Shown: positions 34,716-44,485, counted from the first letter of the stretch. The stretch is DNA of 59,958 bases from Nitrososphaeraceae archaeon (GCA_025923455.1 JAICFW010000003.1:1-59958), one strand, 5' to 3'. A program made the numbers and translations. The notes: generated by a model not told the origin, from the letters alone.

Positions 34716-37484
34716 TTGTCAAATAATTTGTGTGAAATGGAAAAACAGTCATTATTATCACTTTTTTCTTCTAATCCGGATAAGTATTACAAGGTTTCGT
34801 TGTTTGATGAAAAAGGATTCAAGAGGCAAAGTTGCAAGTTATGTGGAAAATTCTTTTGGGCCATTAATCATAGGGAATCGTGCCCCGAACATGATAACTA
34901 TAGCTTTATCGGAGATCCACCAACATCAAAAAGACTAGATTTTGTGAATACCTGGAAGGAACTGAGTAGTTTCTTTAGAAAAAATGATCATGAAATAATT
35001 CAAAGGTATCCTGTGGTGTGTCGTTGGAGGGAGGACCTGTATTATACAATTGCATCCATTGTGGACTTTCAGAGAGTAATGAATGGAAAAATCGTGTTTG
35101 AAATTCCCAGAAATCCTCTTGTAGTTCCTCAAATGTGTCTTAGATTTAATGATATTGAAAACGTAGGAATCACCGGCAGGCATTATACTAGCTTTTGCAT
35201 GGTAGGTCAAACATGTAACGCCGACGCTCCGGGTGGATATTGGAAGGACAGGTGTATGGAGCTGGATCACTCTCTGCTTACGGATGTTCTCGGTATAAAA
35301 TCTGAAGAAATTACATTTGTTGAGGATGTTTGGATGGGAGCAGGAGCTTTTGGTTATTCATTGGAGTACTTTGTTCGAGGACTGGAACTTGGGAATGCAG
35401 TTTTTACTGAATTTGAGGGGGATGAAAATAACTATCGCACACTTGACAACAAGATAATAGATATGGGAGCGGGACTTGAACGCCTATCATGGATTACGTT
35501 AGGGAGCCCCACAAGTTACGATGCTACTTTTGGACCCATATTCAAGAAACTGGTAGACATAATTGGTATCGATATTGATTCAAAATCAGAATTTCTATCC
35601 CGATACTTTAAGAAAGTTTCTGAGAAATACTCAAATTATGAAAATGATCCAAGACTATTAAAGATCAATATTGCCAAAGAACTTGGTCTATCGTATGAAG
35701 ATTTGGAAAAAATTGTCCTACCGGTTGAAACACTATCGATTATTGCGGATCACACCAGGACATTGTTGTTTGCAATTTCTGATGGCTCATTGCCATCTAA
35801 TGTAGGAGGAGGCTACAATCTTAGAATAATACTAAGAAGAACTCTTGCACTCCTTGCCCGATTAGGTTGGAAACTCGACTTGCAGGATGTAATGGATCTA
35901 CATATGGAGTATCTAAAACCAATGTATCCTGAACTAAAAGAGCACAAAAATGATGTTAGGAAAATAATGCAGATCGAGTCTGGTAGATATTCTTCGTCAA
36001 AGGAAAGAATGTATTCTATTGCAAGTTCCATGCGTGAATTCAATAAAAAACCAAGTGTTGAAGACCTGATAAGGATGTATGAGTCAGATGGTATTACACC
36101 TGATCTCCTACTTGAAACTGGCGTTATAGAAAAAATACCTCCGGATTTTTACGTAAAGTTAGCACAGCTTCATACTACACATGAATCCATCCCGATACCT
36201 GTTATCGAGACTGGCACTGACATAAAACCTACGAAGTTATTGTATTACGAAGATGAGTCTATCAGAGAATTTGACGCAAAAATTCTCAAGATACTTAAAG
36301 GCAAGTACTTGATTTTGGATAAAACGGCATTTTATCCCAGAGGAGGTGGACAGGAGCCTGATTTCGGTACTGTTGAAGGGATCAAAGTAACAGATGTCAT
36401 AAAACAGGACAATCTAGTCTTACATAAGATACAAGCTCCATCCAAGGATCTTCAAGACAATAAAATAGTTCATGGAATTGTTGACAATGTAAGAAGACAA
36501 GCGATAACCAAAAATCATAGTGCAACACACATATTGAATTCAGCTGCAAGAAACAATCTTGGTTCTTGGATATGGCAGAATTCTGCCTTCAAGGATGAAA
36601 ATTATGCAAGGTTGGACATTACTCATCATTCAGCTCTTACCAAACAAGAAATCAAGCAAATAGAAAATACTGCCAATGAAGTTGTACAAAGAAATTTAGC
36701 AATTAACATCAATGTATTTGAAAGGTCAAACGCTGAAGAGAAATATACATTCAGGATTTATCAAGGAGGTGCAGTCCCCTCAAACAATGTAAGGATAGTG
36801 AACATAGATGGTTGGGATGTCGAAGCATGTGGTGGAACCCACGTTAATAAGACAGGTGAAATTGGTCTTATAAAAATTCTAAAGACTGAGAGAATTCAAG
36901 ATGGTGTTGTAAGACTTGAGTTTGTTTCTGGGAATAAGGCCTTGCAATATGTGCAGTCTCAGGACTCTCAATTGCTACATATTGCTCAATCTCTGGGATC
37001 AAGTAGAGAGAAGCTGATTGAATCATTTGATAAAGTAACATTAGAAAATGACCAGATGAAAAGAAAATTTAGAGTACTTATTAACAGATTTTCAGACAAT
37101 ATGGCCACAATAGTTACCCAACAGGCGACTAGATCTAAGTCAGGATTAAAGGTTTATGGCACTTTCGATGATCTAATGGGGGGCGAATATTATATTGCAT
37201 TGGGAGAAAAGAGTATCAATATCGATCCTTTCTTAGTATATGTTGCCCTTGTTCAGGATCATGAGCGCATAAAAGTCATAGTATTCGTTGGAGACGAATC
37301 AAGAAAAATCATTAAAGCCTCTAGAATTGCAAAGGAAATTTCATTGAAACTTGGGGGTACTGGAGGTGGAGGTACAGATAAATTTGCCCAGGGTGGAGGT
37401 AAGGATAAGAGCAAGATTAATGAATGTTTGAAGAATCTTGAGAATCTGATTACAAATATAGACTCTAGTGAAAAAAATGGTTGA
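34716..37484 (+). CDS. alaS: Alanyl-tRNA synthetase, archaeal type
   Basis: At 922 residues with a TTG start it has the archaeal AlaRS layout. The N-terminal zinc segment CKLCGKFFWAINHRESCPEH is specific to archaeal enzymes. The class II core follows with PLVVPQMCLRFNDIENVGIT, GRHYTSFCMVGQ and GAGLERLSW. The editing domain has KNHSATHILNSAAR and CGGTHVNKTGEIG, giving the His-x3-His and Cys-x3-His zinc site. The C-terminal DHHA1 part ends with GGTGGGGTDKFAQGGGKD. The leuS gene begins inside its last codons, indicating an operon. Confidence 0.98.
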   Translation: MSNNLCEMEKQSLLSLFSSNPDKYYKVSLFDEKGFKRQSCKLCGKFFWAINHRESCPEHDNYSFIGDPPTSKRLDFVNTWKELSSFFRKNDHEIIQRYPVVCRWREDLYYTIASIVDFQRVMNGKIVFEIPRNPLVVPQMCLRFNDIENVGITGRHYTSFCMVGQTCNADAPGGYWKDRCMELDHSLLTDVLGIKSEEITFVEDVWMGAGAFGYSLEYFVRGLELGNAVFTEFEGDENNYRTLDNKIIDMGAGLERLSWITLGSPTSYDATFGPIFKKLVDIIGIDIDSKSEFLSRYFKKVSEKYSNYENDPRLLKINIAKELGLSYEDLEKIVLPVETLSIIADHTRTLLFAISDGSLPSNVGGGYNLRIILRRTLALLARLGWKLDLQDVMDLHMEYLKPMYPELKEHKNDVRKIMQIESGRYSSSKERMYSIASSMREFNKKPSVEDLIRMYESDGITPDLLLETGVIEKIPPDFYVKLAQLHTTHESIPIPVIETGTDIKPTKLLYYEDESIREFDAKILKILKGKYLILDKTAFYPRGGGQEPDFGTVEGIKVTDVIKQDNLVLHKIQAPSKDLQDNKIVHGIVDNVRRQAITKNHSATHILNSAARNNLGSWIWQNSAFKDENYARLDITHHSALTKQEIKQIENTANEVVQRNLAININVFERSNAEEKYTFRIYQGGAVPSNNVRIVNIDGWDVEACGGTHVNKTGEIGLIKILKTERIQDGVVRLEFVSGNKALQYVQSQDSQLLHIAQSLGSSREKLIESFDKVTLENDQMKRKFRVLINRFSDNMATIVTQQATRSKSGLKVYGTFDDLMGGEYYIALGEKSINIDPFLVYVALVQDHERIKVIVFVGDESRKIIKASRIAKEISLKLGGTGGGGTDKFAQGGGKDKSKINECLKNLENLITNIDSSEKNG

Positions 37485-40446
37485 TTCAATTGAAAAAGTA
37501 CCCAATGCCGAACTTGATTGGGGTAGAATTGAAGAAAAATGGAGGAAGAGATGGACCGATGATAAACTTTTTGAAACCAATCCACAATCACATAAAAGAA
37601 AGTATTTCCTGACTGTAGCATATCCTTACCCAAATTCTCCACAGCACGTAGGACATGGACGAACATATACTCTTGCCGATGTCCACGCAAGGTATAAGCG
37701 TATGAACAACTATAATGTATTGTTTCCAATGGGTTTCCACTATACAGGAACACCTATTGTGTCGATGTCGCAGAGAATAAAATCTAATGATTTGGAGCTG
37801 ATAGAGACCTTCCAACACATATACAAGATTCCCAATGATATCATATCGAATTTCAAAGAACCTAGAAAAATAGCCAGCTATTTTCATCAAGAAATTAAAC
37901 AAGGAATGAACGAAATGGGCTATTCCATAGATTGGAGGCGAGAGTTTACGACTATAGACAAGGGCTACTCGAAATTCATCTCATGGCAATTTAGAAACCT
38001 TAAGAAGAATGGCTTGATAGTGCAGGGCTCTCATCCTGTAGGATGGTGCCCCCAAGATCAAAATCCGGTAAGTCAACATGATACTGTCGGCGATATTGAG
38101 CCCGATCTTATCGAATATGTTCTTGTAAAATTTAAATTTGAAGACCAGTACGTTGTTCCAACTGCAACATTAAGACCAGAAACTATTTTTGGTGTGACAA
38201 ATTTATGGATAAATCCCGATATAAAATATGTTATTGCTCAGGTGAACAATGAGAAATGGATAATTACAAAAGAAGCAGCAAGAAAGATGGAATTTCTAAA
38301 TGCTAGTGTTTCATTGATTTCAGAGATTAACGGTTCTGATTTAATAGGCAAATCTGTATTTGATGAAAAAAGGAAACAACAAGTTCCCATATTCCCGGCA
38401 TCATTTGTTGATCCTAATAATGGAACTGGAATTGTCATGTCTGTGCCAGCCCACGCACCCTATGATTATCAGGCTCTAGTTGATTTAAGGAAGGACGATA
38501 ATACTTTAAGAAAATACAACATCACAGGTAATGTTGTTCCTATCAAAATAATCCAAACTGATGCGTATCCTTCAAATGAATCATCGGCTGCAGAAACTAT
38601 TGTTACTAGTTATTCTATTAGAGATCAAAATGATCCTAAATTAGAGGAGGCTACCAACAAGCTTTATTCAGATGAATTTCACAATGGTAAAGTTTTACCC
38701 GACATAGATGAAATTGGAAATTTGAGTGTAATAGAGGCTAGAGAAACTATCAAGGCAAAAATAATCAGTCAAGGGATTGGAACTACTATGTACGAACTGA
38801 AAAATGCAGTAAAATGTAGATGCGGAACAACCTGTGTTGTAAAGCTGCTAACAAACCAGTGGTTTATCAATTATGGAGATGAAAATTGGAAAAAATTGGC
38901 GTATGAACTAATTGATAAAATGGAAATTCTACCTGAGGAAATAAGACAAGAATTCACCAATGTTATTGATTGGCTGAAGGAGAGGGCATGTGCAAGAAAA
39001 AGCGGGATGGGAACAAAACTTCCATGGGACAACGAGTGGATAATAGAAAGTCTCGCAGATTCTGTTATCTATATGGCCTATTATTTAATGTCGAGACACA
39101 TTAGCAATAATCAGGACTTGCAAACTAATGAGGATAAGGTATTGGCAGATAATTTGAATGATAATTTCTTTGATTATGTTTTACTAGGAAAGAATAATCC
39201 AGATATCGTAGCCAAGGAATCAAGAATATCCATTCAGTTACTTGAAAGAATTAAAAATGAATTTGCGTATTTTTATCCAGTAGATTCGAGGCATTCGGGA
39301 AGAGACTTGGTCCCTAATCACCTTGCATTCTTCATATTCAATCATGCCGCAATATTCCCCAAGGATAAATGGCCCAAACAAATTGTTGTAAATGGATCGG
39401 TACTAATGGAAGGTAAAAAGATGTCCAAATCCCTTGGAAATATCATACCATTGCGTCATGCGATAGAGGAATATGGTGCAGATTCAATTCGTCTTACTAT
39501 GCTGGCGTCGGCGGAGATATTACAGGATTCCGACTTTTCTTTTGATTTAGTAAAAGGAATTAGAGCCAAATTGTTCGAAATCTATAGAAACATATATGCA
39601 CATTTAGACATTTTCGGAGCTCAGAGTAGCTTGGATATGGATCTGGAAGATGTTTGGATATCAAGCAGATTGCAAAATGTTATTATGGACACTACTTTGG
39701 CTATTGAAAAATTTAGAATAAGAGAAGCTTTGCATAATATCTTGTATTTAATGGACAATGATTTGGAATGGTATGAAAAAAGAAAGCTGGCAAAAAATAA
39801 ATCAATTTTCAATAGTTATTTGAAAGAATTCATTGAAACACGAATAAAGTTATTGTCACCATTTGCTCCATACTTCTGTGAAGAAATTTGGGAAATTATG
39901 GGGAATGATTCGTATGTCAGCTTAGCTCAATGGCCAGAGATTAATCAATCTAAAATTTTATTGAAATCTGAGGATAATGAAAGACTCATCCAAAGTATCA
40001 TTTTTGACATACAGAAAATAACAAAGGTTACCAAAATCGTTCCGAAGAAAATTTCGATATATACCGCTTCGAGTATCAAATGCATGTTATATAGAAAAAT
40101 ATTAGATAGAATACAAAGACAAGCAACTCCCAATTTTGGACAAATCATGAAGGAATTTGTTAACGATAACGAAGTCAAGGATCTTGTTAAACGAAATCCC
40201 GATCTGGTAAAGAAAATTATAGATGATATTTTATCTGAATCAGTGGATGTTAGAGAAAGAAGAATGAAAATAGATTCCTTTGATGAGCAAATACCGCTAG
40301 AGGATGGAAAATCATTGTTAGTTAGTGAAGTTGGAAATAATCAACTTGAATTGTATATCTACTCAGAGGACGACAACGACAAATATGATCCGAAACAAAA
40401 GTCAAAATTTGCAAGACCATACAAACCAGCGATATATATTGAATAA
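37468..40446 (+). CDS. leuS: Leucyl-tRNA synthetase, archaeal type
   Basis: This 992-residue class I synthetase has the HIGH-type motif in YPYPNSPQHVGHGRTY and KMSKS in GKKMSKSLGN. A long CP1 editing insertion (about 165-500) contains TLRPETIFGVTN and GTGIVMSVPAHAPYD. The start may be GTG 37468 or ATG 37477; both lie within the end of alaS, so translation is coupled. The archaeal form differs from the bacterial one in the position of the editing domain. dtdA follows 20 bp downstream. Confidence 0.97.
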   Translation: MKKMVDSIEKVPNAELDWGRIEEKWRKRWTDDKLFETNPQSHKRKYFLTVAYPYPNSPQHVGHGRTYTLADVHARYKRMNNYNVLFPMGFHYTGTPIVSMSQRIKSNDLELIETFQHIYKIPNDIISNFKEPRKIASYFHQEIKQGMNEMGYSIDWRREFTTIDKGYSKFISWQFRNLKKNGLIVQGSHPVGWCPQDQNPVSQHDTVGDIEPDLIEYVLVKFKFEDQYVVPTATLRPETIFGVTNLWINPDIKYVIAQVNNEKWIITKEAARKMEFLNASVSLISEINGSDLIGKSVFDEKRKQQVPIFPASFVDPNNGTGIVMSVPAHAPYDYQALVDLRKDDNTLRKYNITGNVVPIKIIQTDAYPSNESSAAETIVTSYSIRDQNDPKLEEATNKLYSDEFHNGKVLPDIDEIGNLSVIEARETIKAKIISQGIGTTMYELKNAVKCRCGTTCVVKLLTNQWFINYGDENWKKLAYELIDKMEILPEEIRQEFTNVIDWLKERACARKSGMGTKLPWDNEWIIESLADSVIYMAYYLMSRHISNNQDLQTNEDKVLADNLNDNFFDYVLLGKNNPDIVAKESRISIQLLERIKNEFAYFYPVDSRHSGRDLVPNHLAFFIFNHAAIFPKDKWPKQIVVNGSVLMEGKKMSKSLGNIIPLRHAIEEYGADSIRLTMLASAEILQDSDFSFDLVKGIRAKLFEIYRNIYAHLDIFGAQSSLDMDLEDVWISSRLQNVIMDTTLAIEKFRIREALHNILYLMDNDLEWYEKRKLAKNKSIFNSYLKEFIETRIKLLSPFAPYFCEEIWEIMGNDSYVSLAQWPEINQSKILLKSEDNERLIQSIIFDIQKITKVTKIVPKKISIYTASSIKCMLYRKILDRIQRQATPNFGQIMKEFVNDNEVKDLVKRNPDLVKKIIDDILSESVDVRERRMKIDSFDEQIPLEDGKSLLVSEVGNNQLELYIYSEDDNDKYDPKQKSKFARPYKPAIYIE

Positions 40447-40466
40447 GCAATTCCGGTCGATAAGAT

Positions 40467-41285
40467 ATGTCAAGTGAATATACACTTGTATGTTCTAAGC
40501 AGGATCTCGCCAGTACTACAATATCAAACTGTTTGACTGAAAAATATGGCTTCTCTGAGATTCCGGAGAAAAATGCAACATTTACCTCATCTGATAATCC
40601 GGGTATTGTCTTGCATATTTCCGAAAATAATTTGTTACATCTTGATAATCTTGACGAAAAATATCCCAATACATCATGTTATATCTTTCTATCTCAACAT
40701 AGATCTCAAGCTAATATTCCTGCGCTGACTTGTCATTCGACAGGGAATTTTGGCAATAATAAGTTTGGTGGGAAGGAAAGGGAATTAGGAATATGCTATC
40801 CTTGGATCCAGAAACAATATCTAATTGAATTGAATAAGAAAAAGGATAACGTACCCAAGTATGATATCATTATTGAATCCACACATCATGGTCCCACATC
40901 ATTAAAAAAACCGATACTGTTTGTTGAAATAGGATCAACAAAAGAACAATGGACGGACAATAATGCAGCAAATACAGTATGCAATTCTTTGTTTACTGTG
41001 CTTACAAGAAAAAAGGGATTATGTGAAAAGGTGGCCGTGGGACTGGGAGGAAATCATTATCCAACAAAATTCAACAAGATATTGTTGGAATCAGAATATG
41101 GGTTGGGTTCGATAGCCGCAAAACATGATTTACCATATTTAGATAACTCCATGATAGTTCAAATGATATATAGGAATGTTGAAAAAGTAAGTTGTGCTAT
41201 AGTGGATGCAAAGGGACTAGGGAAGGAGAAATCTAGAATTCTAACCGCAATGGATGAAGTCGGAATTGAAGTAGTAAAAATTTAG
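40467..41285 (+). CDS. dtdA: D-aminoacyl-tRNA deacylase, archaeal type (DTD2)
   Basis: The 272-residue protein has the DtdA pattern: YIFLSQHRSQANIPALTCHSTGNFG near 70-95, IIESTHHGPTSLKKPILFVEIGSTKEQW near 130-157, and GLGGNHYPTKF near 190. The enzyme hydrolyses D-amino acids wrongly attached to tRNA and, in some lineages, removes aldehyde adducts. It directly follows alaS-leuS (20 bp), which fits a charging and proofreading operon. Confidence 0.95.
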   Translation: MSSEYTLVCSKQDLASTTISNCLTEKYGFSEIPEKNATFTSSDNPGIVLHISENNLLHLDNLDEKYPNTSCYIFLSQHRSQANIPALTCHSTGNFGNNKFGGKERELGICYPWIQKQYLIELNKKKDNVPKYDIIIESTHHGPTSLKKPILFVEIGSTKEQWTDNNAANTVCNSLFTVLTRKKGLCEKVAVGLGGNHYPTKFNKILLESEYGLGSIAAKHDLPYLDNSMIVQMIYRNVEKVSCAIVDAKGLGKEKSRILTAMDEVGIEVVKI

Positions 41286-41330
41286 TTTTGATAAACATAC
41301 AATAGTTTTTAAGATTGTGTAACTCATCGT

Positions 41331-41675
41331 ATGTGGTCCATGTCATCTAATCGGAATACTCATAAAAAAACACGTACAAGTCATATCAATAGACAAGCTG
41401 TCTATGATCTTATTTCTGAAATTCCTCCTGGCAAGGTGGTAACTTATGGGCAAGTGGCCTCACTGCTTGGCAATTCTCGTGCAGCTCGTGGAATAGGAAA
41501 AGTCCTAAATCAGAATCCGCGGCCAATTATAGTACCTTGCCACAGAGTTGTCTGCTCCGACGGACATGTTGGAGGATACATGTATGGAAAGAGCCGAAAA
41601 ATATCGTTGTTACTGAAAGAAGGGATTCCCATTGATGATGATAAAATAAAAGATTTTGAGAGATATAAGATCTAG
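41331..41675 (+). CDS. ogt: Methylated-DNA-protein cysteine methyltransferase domain protein
   Basis: The 114-residue protein consists mainly of the C-terminal domain of O6-alkylguanine-DNA alkyltransferases: IPPGKVVTYGQVASLLGN, the helix-turn-helix with Arg in SRAARGIGKVL, and the acceptor motif PCHRVV with Cys70. The Cys is present, so it could be an active suicide repair enzyme and not an alkyltransferase-like protein, which has Trp there. The N-terminal RNase H-like domain is missing. Translation may start at the Met at 41340. Confidence 0.88.
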   Translation: MWSMSSNRNTHKKTRTSHINRQAVYDLISEIPPGKVVTYGQVASLLGNSRAARGIGKVLNQNPRPIIVPCHRVVCSDGHVGGYMYGKSRKISLLLKEGIPIDDDKIKDFERYKI

Positions 41676-41684
41676 ATTCGATTT

Positions 41685-42134
41685 CTACTTGTGTATTTTT
41701 GTTTGCTTGGCCAGTTCTCTCAAGTGTGAAAGAGATCTAACATTGCCGCCCTTTATTTTTTTATACAATACCCAAAAAGTTTCTCTATTAATTTCATTTC
41801 TAGCCTTTAGTATTTTTAAATGGCGTCTCATGGCCTTGGTTCTTTTTACATAAACTTCCTTCTTTCCCACCCTGGCGGTTTTCTTACCTTTCTTTGAACC
41901 GGCAGAAGTTCCATGCTTCCTACGTGTCTTTAATTTCTTTTCTGCTCTAGATCTAGAAATACCTTTTACTTTAACTGTCCAGATAGTACCGTTCTTGATT
42001 AAGGAACGCATATCCTCTCTTGTAATTGCATCAGATATATCATCAAGCTTATCGGGTTCAAATCTCACCCTATTTGAGCCGACATCTAAAACTCTTGCTA
42101 TTAATTCTCTCTTTTTACTTAAATTAACTACCAT
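41685..42134 (-). CDS. rpl19e: Ribosomal protein L19e
   Basis: The 149-residue basic protein has NLSKKRELIARVLDVGSNRV at the start, then IRREDMRSLI-like ITREDMRSLIKNG, SRSRAEKKLKTRRKHG, GSKKGKKTARVGKKE and a helical tail, all typical of eL19. It belongs to the large subunit. Its ATG overlaps the L32e stop by one base (TAATG), indicating coupled translation. Confidence 0.97.
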   Translation of the reverse strand: MVVNLSKKRELIARVLDVGSNRVRFEPDKLDDISDAITREDMRSLIKNGTIWTVKVKGISRSRAEKKLKTRRKHGTSAGSKKGKKTARVGKKEVYVKRTKAMRRHLKILKARNEINRETFWVLYKKIKGGNVRSLSHLRELAKQTKIHK

Positions 42135-42922
42135 TATGATTTAGCTCCTTTTTTCCCTGTATTCTTGCTCTTTGCGCCTGTTGTTTTTGATACTTTCTTT
42201 GGTTTTTCGACCTTTGTTTCTGTTGTTGGTGCGGCTGCTGATTCTGTTGTTGCTGCTGCGGGTGATTCTTTCTTTGGTTTTTCGACCTTTGTTTCTGTTG
42301 TTGGTGCGGCTGCTGATTCTGTTTTTGATGATTCTGTTTTTGATGATTCTGTTTTTGATGATTCTGTTGTCGGTGATTCTTTCTTTGGTTTTTCGACCTT
42401 TGTTTCTGTTGTTGCTGCTGTTGTTGATGGTGATTCTTTCTTTGGTTTTTCGACCTTTGTTTCTGTTGTTGCTGCTGTTGTTGATGGTGATTCTTTCTTT
42501 GGTTTTGTTTCAGCCTTTTTAGGTACTTTTTTCATAGCTTCAATCTTTCCTGGATTCAAAATCTTCATTTTCAGCTTTGTGGCTTCACTGACAATTTCTA
42601 TTCTTTTTTTGTTCCCTACAGTATGTGCTATTCTAACTGCGTCAACTTTAGGATCAATTTTTGTTAAATCCTTTATATTAAAAACCAAAATATCGTTATA
42701 ACCGGACGGATGTAAGCCTCTTGATTTCCTAGGTCCCTTGTAACCTACTTTAGCCAAAGGCGGAACACCAGATACCTGCTTTCTCATCTTGTTATCTTTT
42801 CCTTTGGGTCTTCTCCAATTGGGTGCAAGTCTATCATATCTCCAGCTCTCTTGCCTAACAAACTCTGGTCTTTTGTCTGCTATTTTTTTTCTGAGTTGCA
42901 GGAGTTCCTTATTAATAACCAT
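42134..42922 (-). CDS. rpl32e: Ribosomal protein L32e with long repetitive C-terminal extension
   Basis: Residues 1 to about 130 are the eL32 core: LLQLRKKIADKRPEFVRQES, RLAPNWRRPKGKDNKMRKQ, VGYKGPRKSRGLHPSGY and AHTVGNKKRIEIV. The usual archaeal protein ends near there. Here about 130 further residues follow, built from repeats of the type TKVEKPKKESPSTTAATTE, with internal ESSKT triplets and a final basic segment. The matching DNA (about 42165-42510) is a clean tandem repeat. The tail is presumably disordered and exposed on the ribosome or bound to rRNA through its lysines. Confidence 0.95.
   Translation of the reverse strand: MVINKELLQLRKKIADKRPEFVRQESWRYDRLAPNWRRPKGKDNKMRKQVSGVPPLAKVGYKGPRKSRGLHPSGYNDILVFNIKDLTKIDPKVDAVRIAHTVGNKKRIEIVSEATKLKMKILNPGKIEAMKKVPKKAETKPKKESPSTTAATTETKVEKPKKESPSTTAATTETKVEKPKKESPTTESSKTESSKTESSKTESAAAPTTETKVEKPKKESPAAATTESAAAPTTETKVEKPKKVSKTTGAKSKNTGKKGAKS
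42170..42510 (-). repeat. Coding tandem repeat within L32e
   Basis: Imperfect tandem DNA repeats of about 57-75 bp share the block encoding TKVEKPKKESP, five copies. Between them are 15-bp repeats encoding ESSKT (three in a row) and short Ala/Thr runs. Near-identical codons between units point to recent expansion by slippage or unequal exchange. Confidence 0.9.
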
Positions 42923-43041
42923 AGAACTATTGTCAAGACCCTATTTTTTAAATAAAAATGTTTCTAGATACATTTCCCGCTAGGATCTCTATTGACAATT
43001 GGCCTAGAGGTGTGCCTGAACGATAACTTGTTTAATAACTC

Positions 43042-43311
43042 ATGGAAAATAAGAATTATCTAAAGGAAACTGATACTGATATATCCTTTAGGGCACCGTT
43101 ATTATGCCAATATTTGACCGAATATCACACAGGAGAATTAGCATCTTACAGTGGATCGTTCAAATTTCTTAGGCACGACTTTAGATTTCTGAAACGTCTC
43201 AGAAAAGCGAGTTGTTCACCAAAGTCAAACGAACGTAAGGTTCCTTTATCAAAAGGTGATCCTTTTCCACCTTGTAGGCATTGTAATACAAATGTTATCT
43301 GGAACGGTTAA
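43042..43311 (+). CDS. Small zinc-binding hypothetical protein
   Basis: The 89-residue basic protein has a central FRFLKRLRKASC segment and ends with FPPCRHCNTNVIWNG, one CxxC pair plus earlier Cys45 or Cys22 that could complete a site. It resembles short conserved thaumarchaeal proteins with a C-terminal PPCRHC motif. The function is unknown. Confidence 0.55.
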   Translation: MENKNYLKETDTDISFRAPLLCQYLTEYHTGELASYSGSFKFLRHDFRFLKRLRKASCSPKSNERKVPLSKGDPFPPCRHCNTNVIWNG

Positions 43312-43343
43312 CTTATTGTAGTTCCAGGCAACATATTACGGGT

Positions 43344-44081
43344 CTATTGGACGATGTTTATGAAACCGTATTTCTCTCTTATCGTTCTCTGAATCGACAT
43401 GTTGTATGAGAATATTCGTTTAGAGTATTCCTCAAGGATTTCCATCATAGGTTCTGATGTTTTATCGGTATAGAATCCAGGACAATCACCTGTTAATTGA
43501 AAAGATGCATGTATTACGGGCTTACCGTTATTGGATTCCATCCATGAAGAAAATGGATAGAGCCAACAGACTCCTGGTTTGTCTGGGTGTATTTCGCAAC
43601 TTCCACAATCATCTAAGAATCTACAAGGTAAAGGTCGTCCATCTTGATCTTCGCGTTCATTTATTTTTCTTTTTAGCGAAATCATACTGATGGTTGTAAT
43701 GACATTATTCATTGTTGATGTTTCATTCCAACTTGAGACCTTAGTCTCCTTTTCGATAAATTGAGATTTTGAATCATATCCCATTTTTTTTGAAATGGAT
43801 GAAATGTCATCTTTGGTCAAGGGCAATCTTCCCTGTTTCTCACAGCAATTATGACAATCGGGCCAAAGGCATCGCCATAGAACAAAAGTCTTATCTCTCG
43901 TGAGGTATGGAATGTGAAATACTACGCCATTTACTATTAACTGTGAATCGGAGACATCATCACGCTTTCCTAGATGAAGATCATATATTGATTGTTCAAT
44001 TTGCCATTTGTCAGACAAATTATCCAAAGCCTGTTTTACGTGTAATTCTTCCAATACTATGAATGTTATTGCAGGACCCAA
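43344..44081 (-). CDS. YkgJ-family metal-cluster protein
   Basis: The 245-residue protein has the cysteine arrangement of the YkgJ/UPF0153 family: LWRCLWPDCHNCCEKQGRLPLT in the middle and CRFLDDCGSCEIHPDKPGVCWLYPF downstream. The cysteines probably bind zinc or an iron-sulfur cluster. The substrate is unknown. The 5' end overlaps the start of the divergent gene at 44063 by 19 bp. Confidence 0.75.
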   Translation of the reverse strand: MGPAITFIVLEELHVKQALDNLSDKWQIEQSIYDLHLGKRDDVSDSQLIVNGVVFHIPYLTRDKTFVLWRCLWPDCHNCCEKQGRLPLTKDDISSISKKMGYDSKSQFIEKETKVSSWNETSTMNNVITTISMISLKRKINEREDQDGRPLPCRFLDDCGSCEIHPDKPGVCWLYPFSSWMESNNGKPVIHASFQLTGDCPGFYTDKTSEPMMEILEEYSKRIFSYNMSIQRTIREKYGFINIVQ

Positions 44082-44485
44082 GTTTAAATGTGCCTAACAA
44101 ACAATTGTCACTTGAACCGTGCAACATGCTTAAAATTCAGGATGCCAATAGCCCAAAAAGAGAACCGAGTGATAAAGGCAAGCACGCTTCATCAACACAA
44201 AACAGGAGAATGGTGTGGGAGAATATCATCTGGCCACTGATCTTGGATGTAAATCGTTCCTATTTTACATTAAAGGAGTATCATTCTAAAAGGGACAAAT
44301 TTTGTGATAATAGAAAAATACAATCATCAAAAGTTGCTGGTGGTTTTGTATCGCTGTTAGTTAAAGGAATTCTCATAAGACAAAAGAGTATCTATTCAAT
44401 TCATTATAGATTAATACCATATATGAGAAAGAAAGCCTATCTCGAGTATGGTCAAGCAATAAGGGAAGCAAGTACAAAACGGTAA
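44063..44485 (+). CDS. Hypothetical basic protein
   Basis: Up to 140 residues, but the in-frame ATG at 44126 (MLKIQDANSPKREPS) may be the real start, which would remove the overlap with the divergent YkgJ-type gene. The C-terminal half is basic and aromatic (NRSYFTLKEYHSKRDKF, HYRLIPYMRKKAYLEYG). I do not recognise a family. Confidence 0.5.
   Translation: MLLQDPSLNVPNKQLSLEPCNMLKIQDANSPKREPSDKGKHASSTQNRRMVWENIIWPLILDVNRSYFTLKEYHSKRDKFCDNRKIQSSKVAGGFVSLLVKGILIRQKSIYSIHYRLIPYMRKKAYLEYGQAIREASTKR

Noticed and set aside
37259-37753. 164-residue minus-strand frame across the alaS/leuS junction
   Set aside because: Lies fully inside two certain synthetase genes and has no coherent domain.
42165-42701. 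Long hydrophobic open frames on the plus strand opposite rpl32e
   Set aside because: They arise from the antisense of the L32e repeats and core; L32e is certain, and the products are low-complexity Phe/Val/Leu runs.
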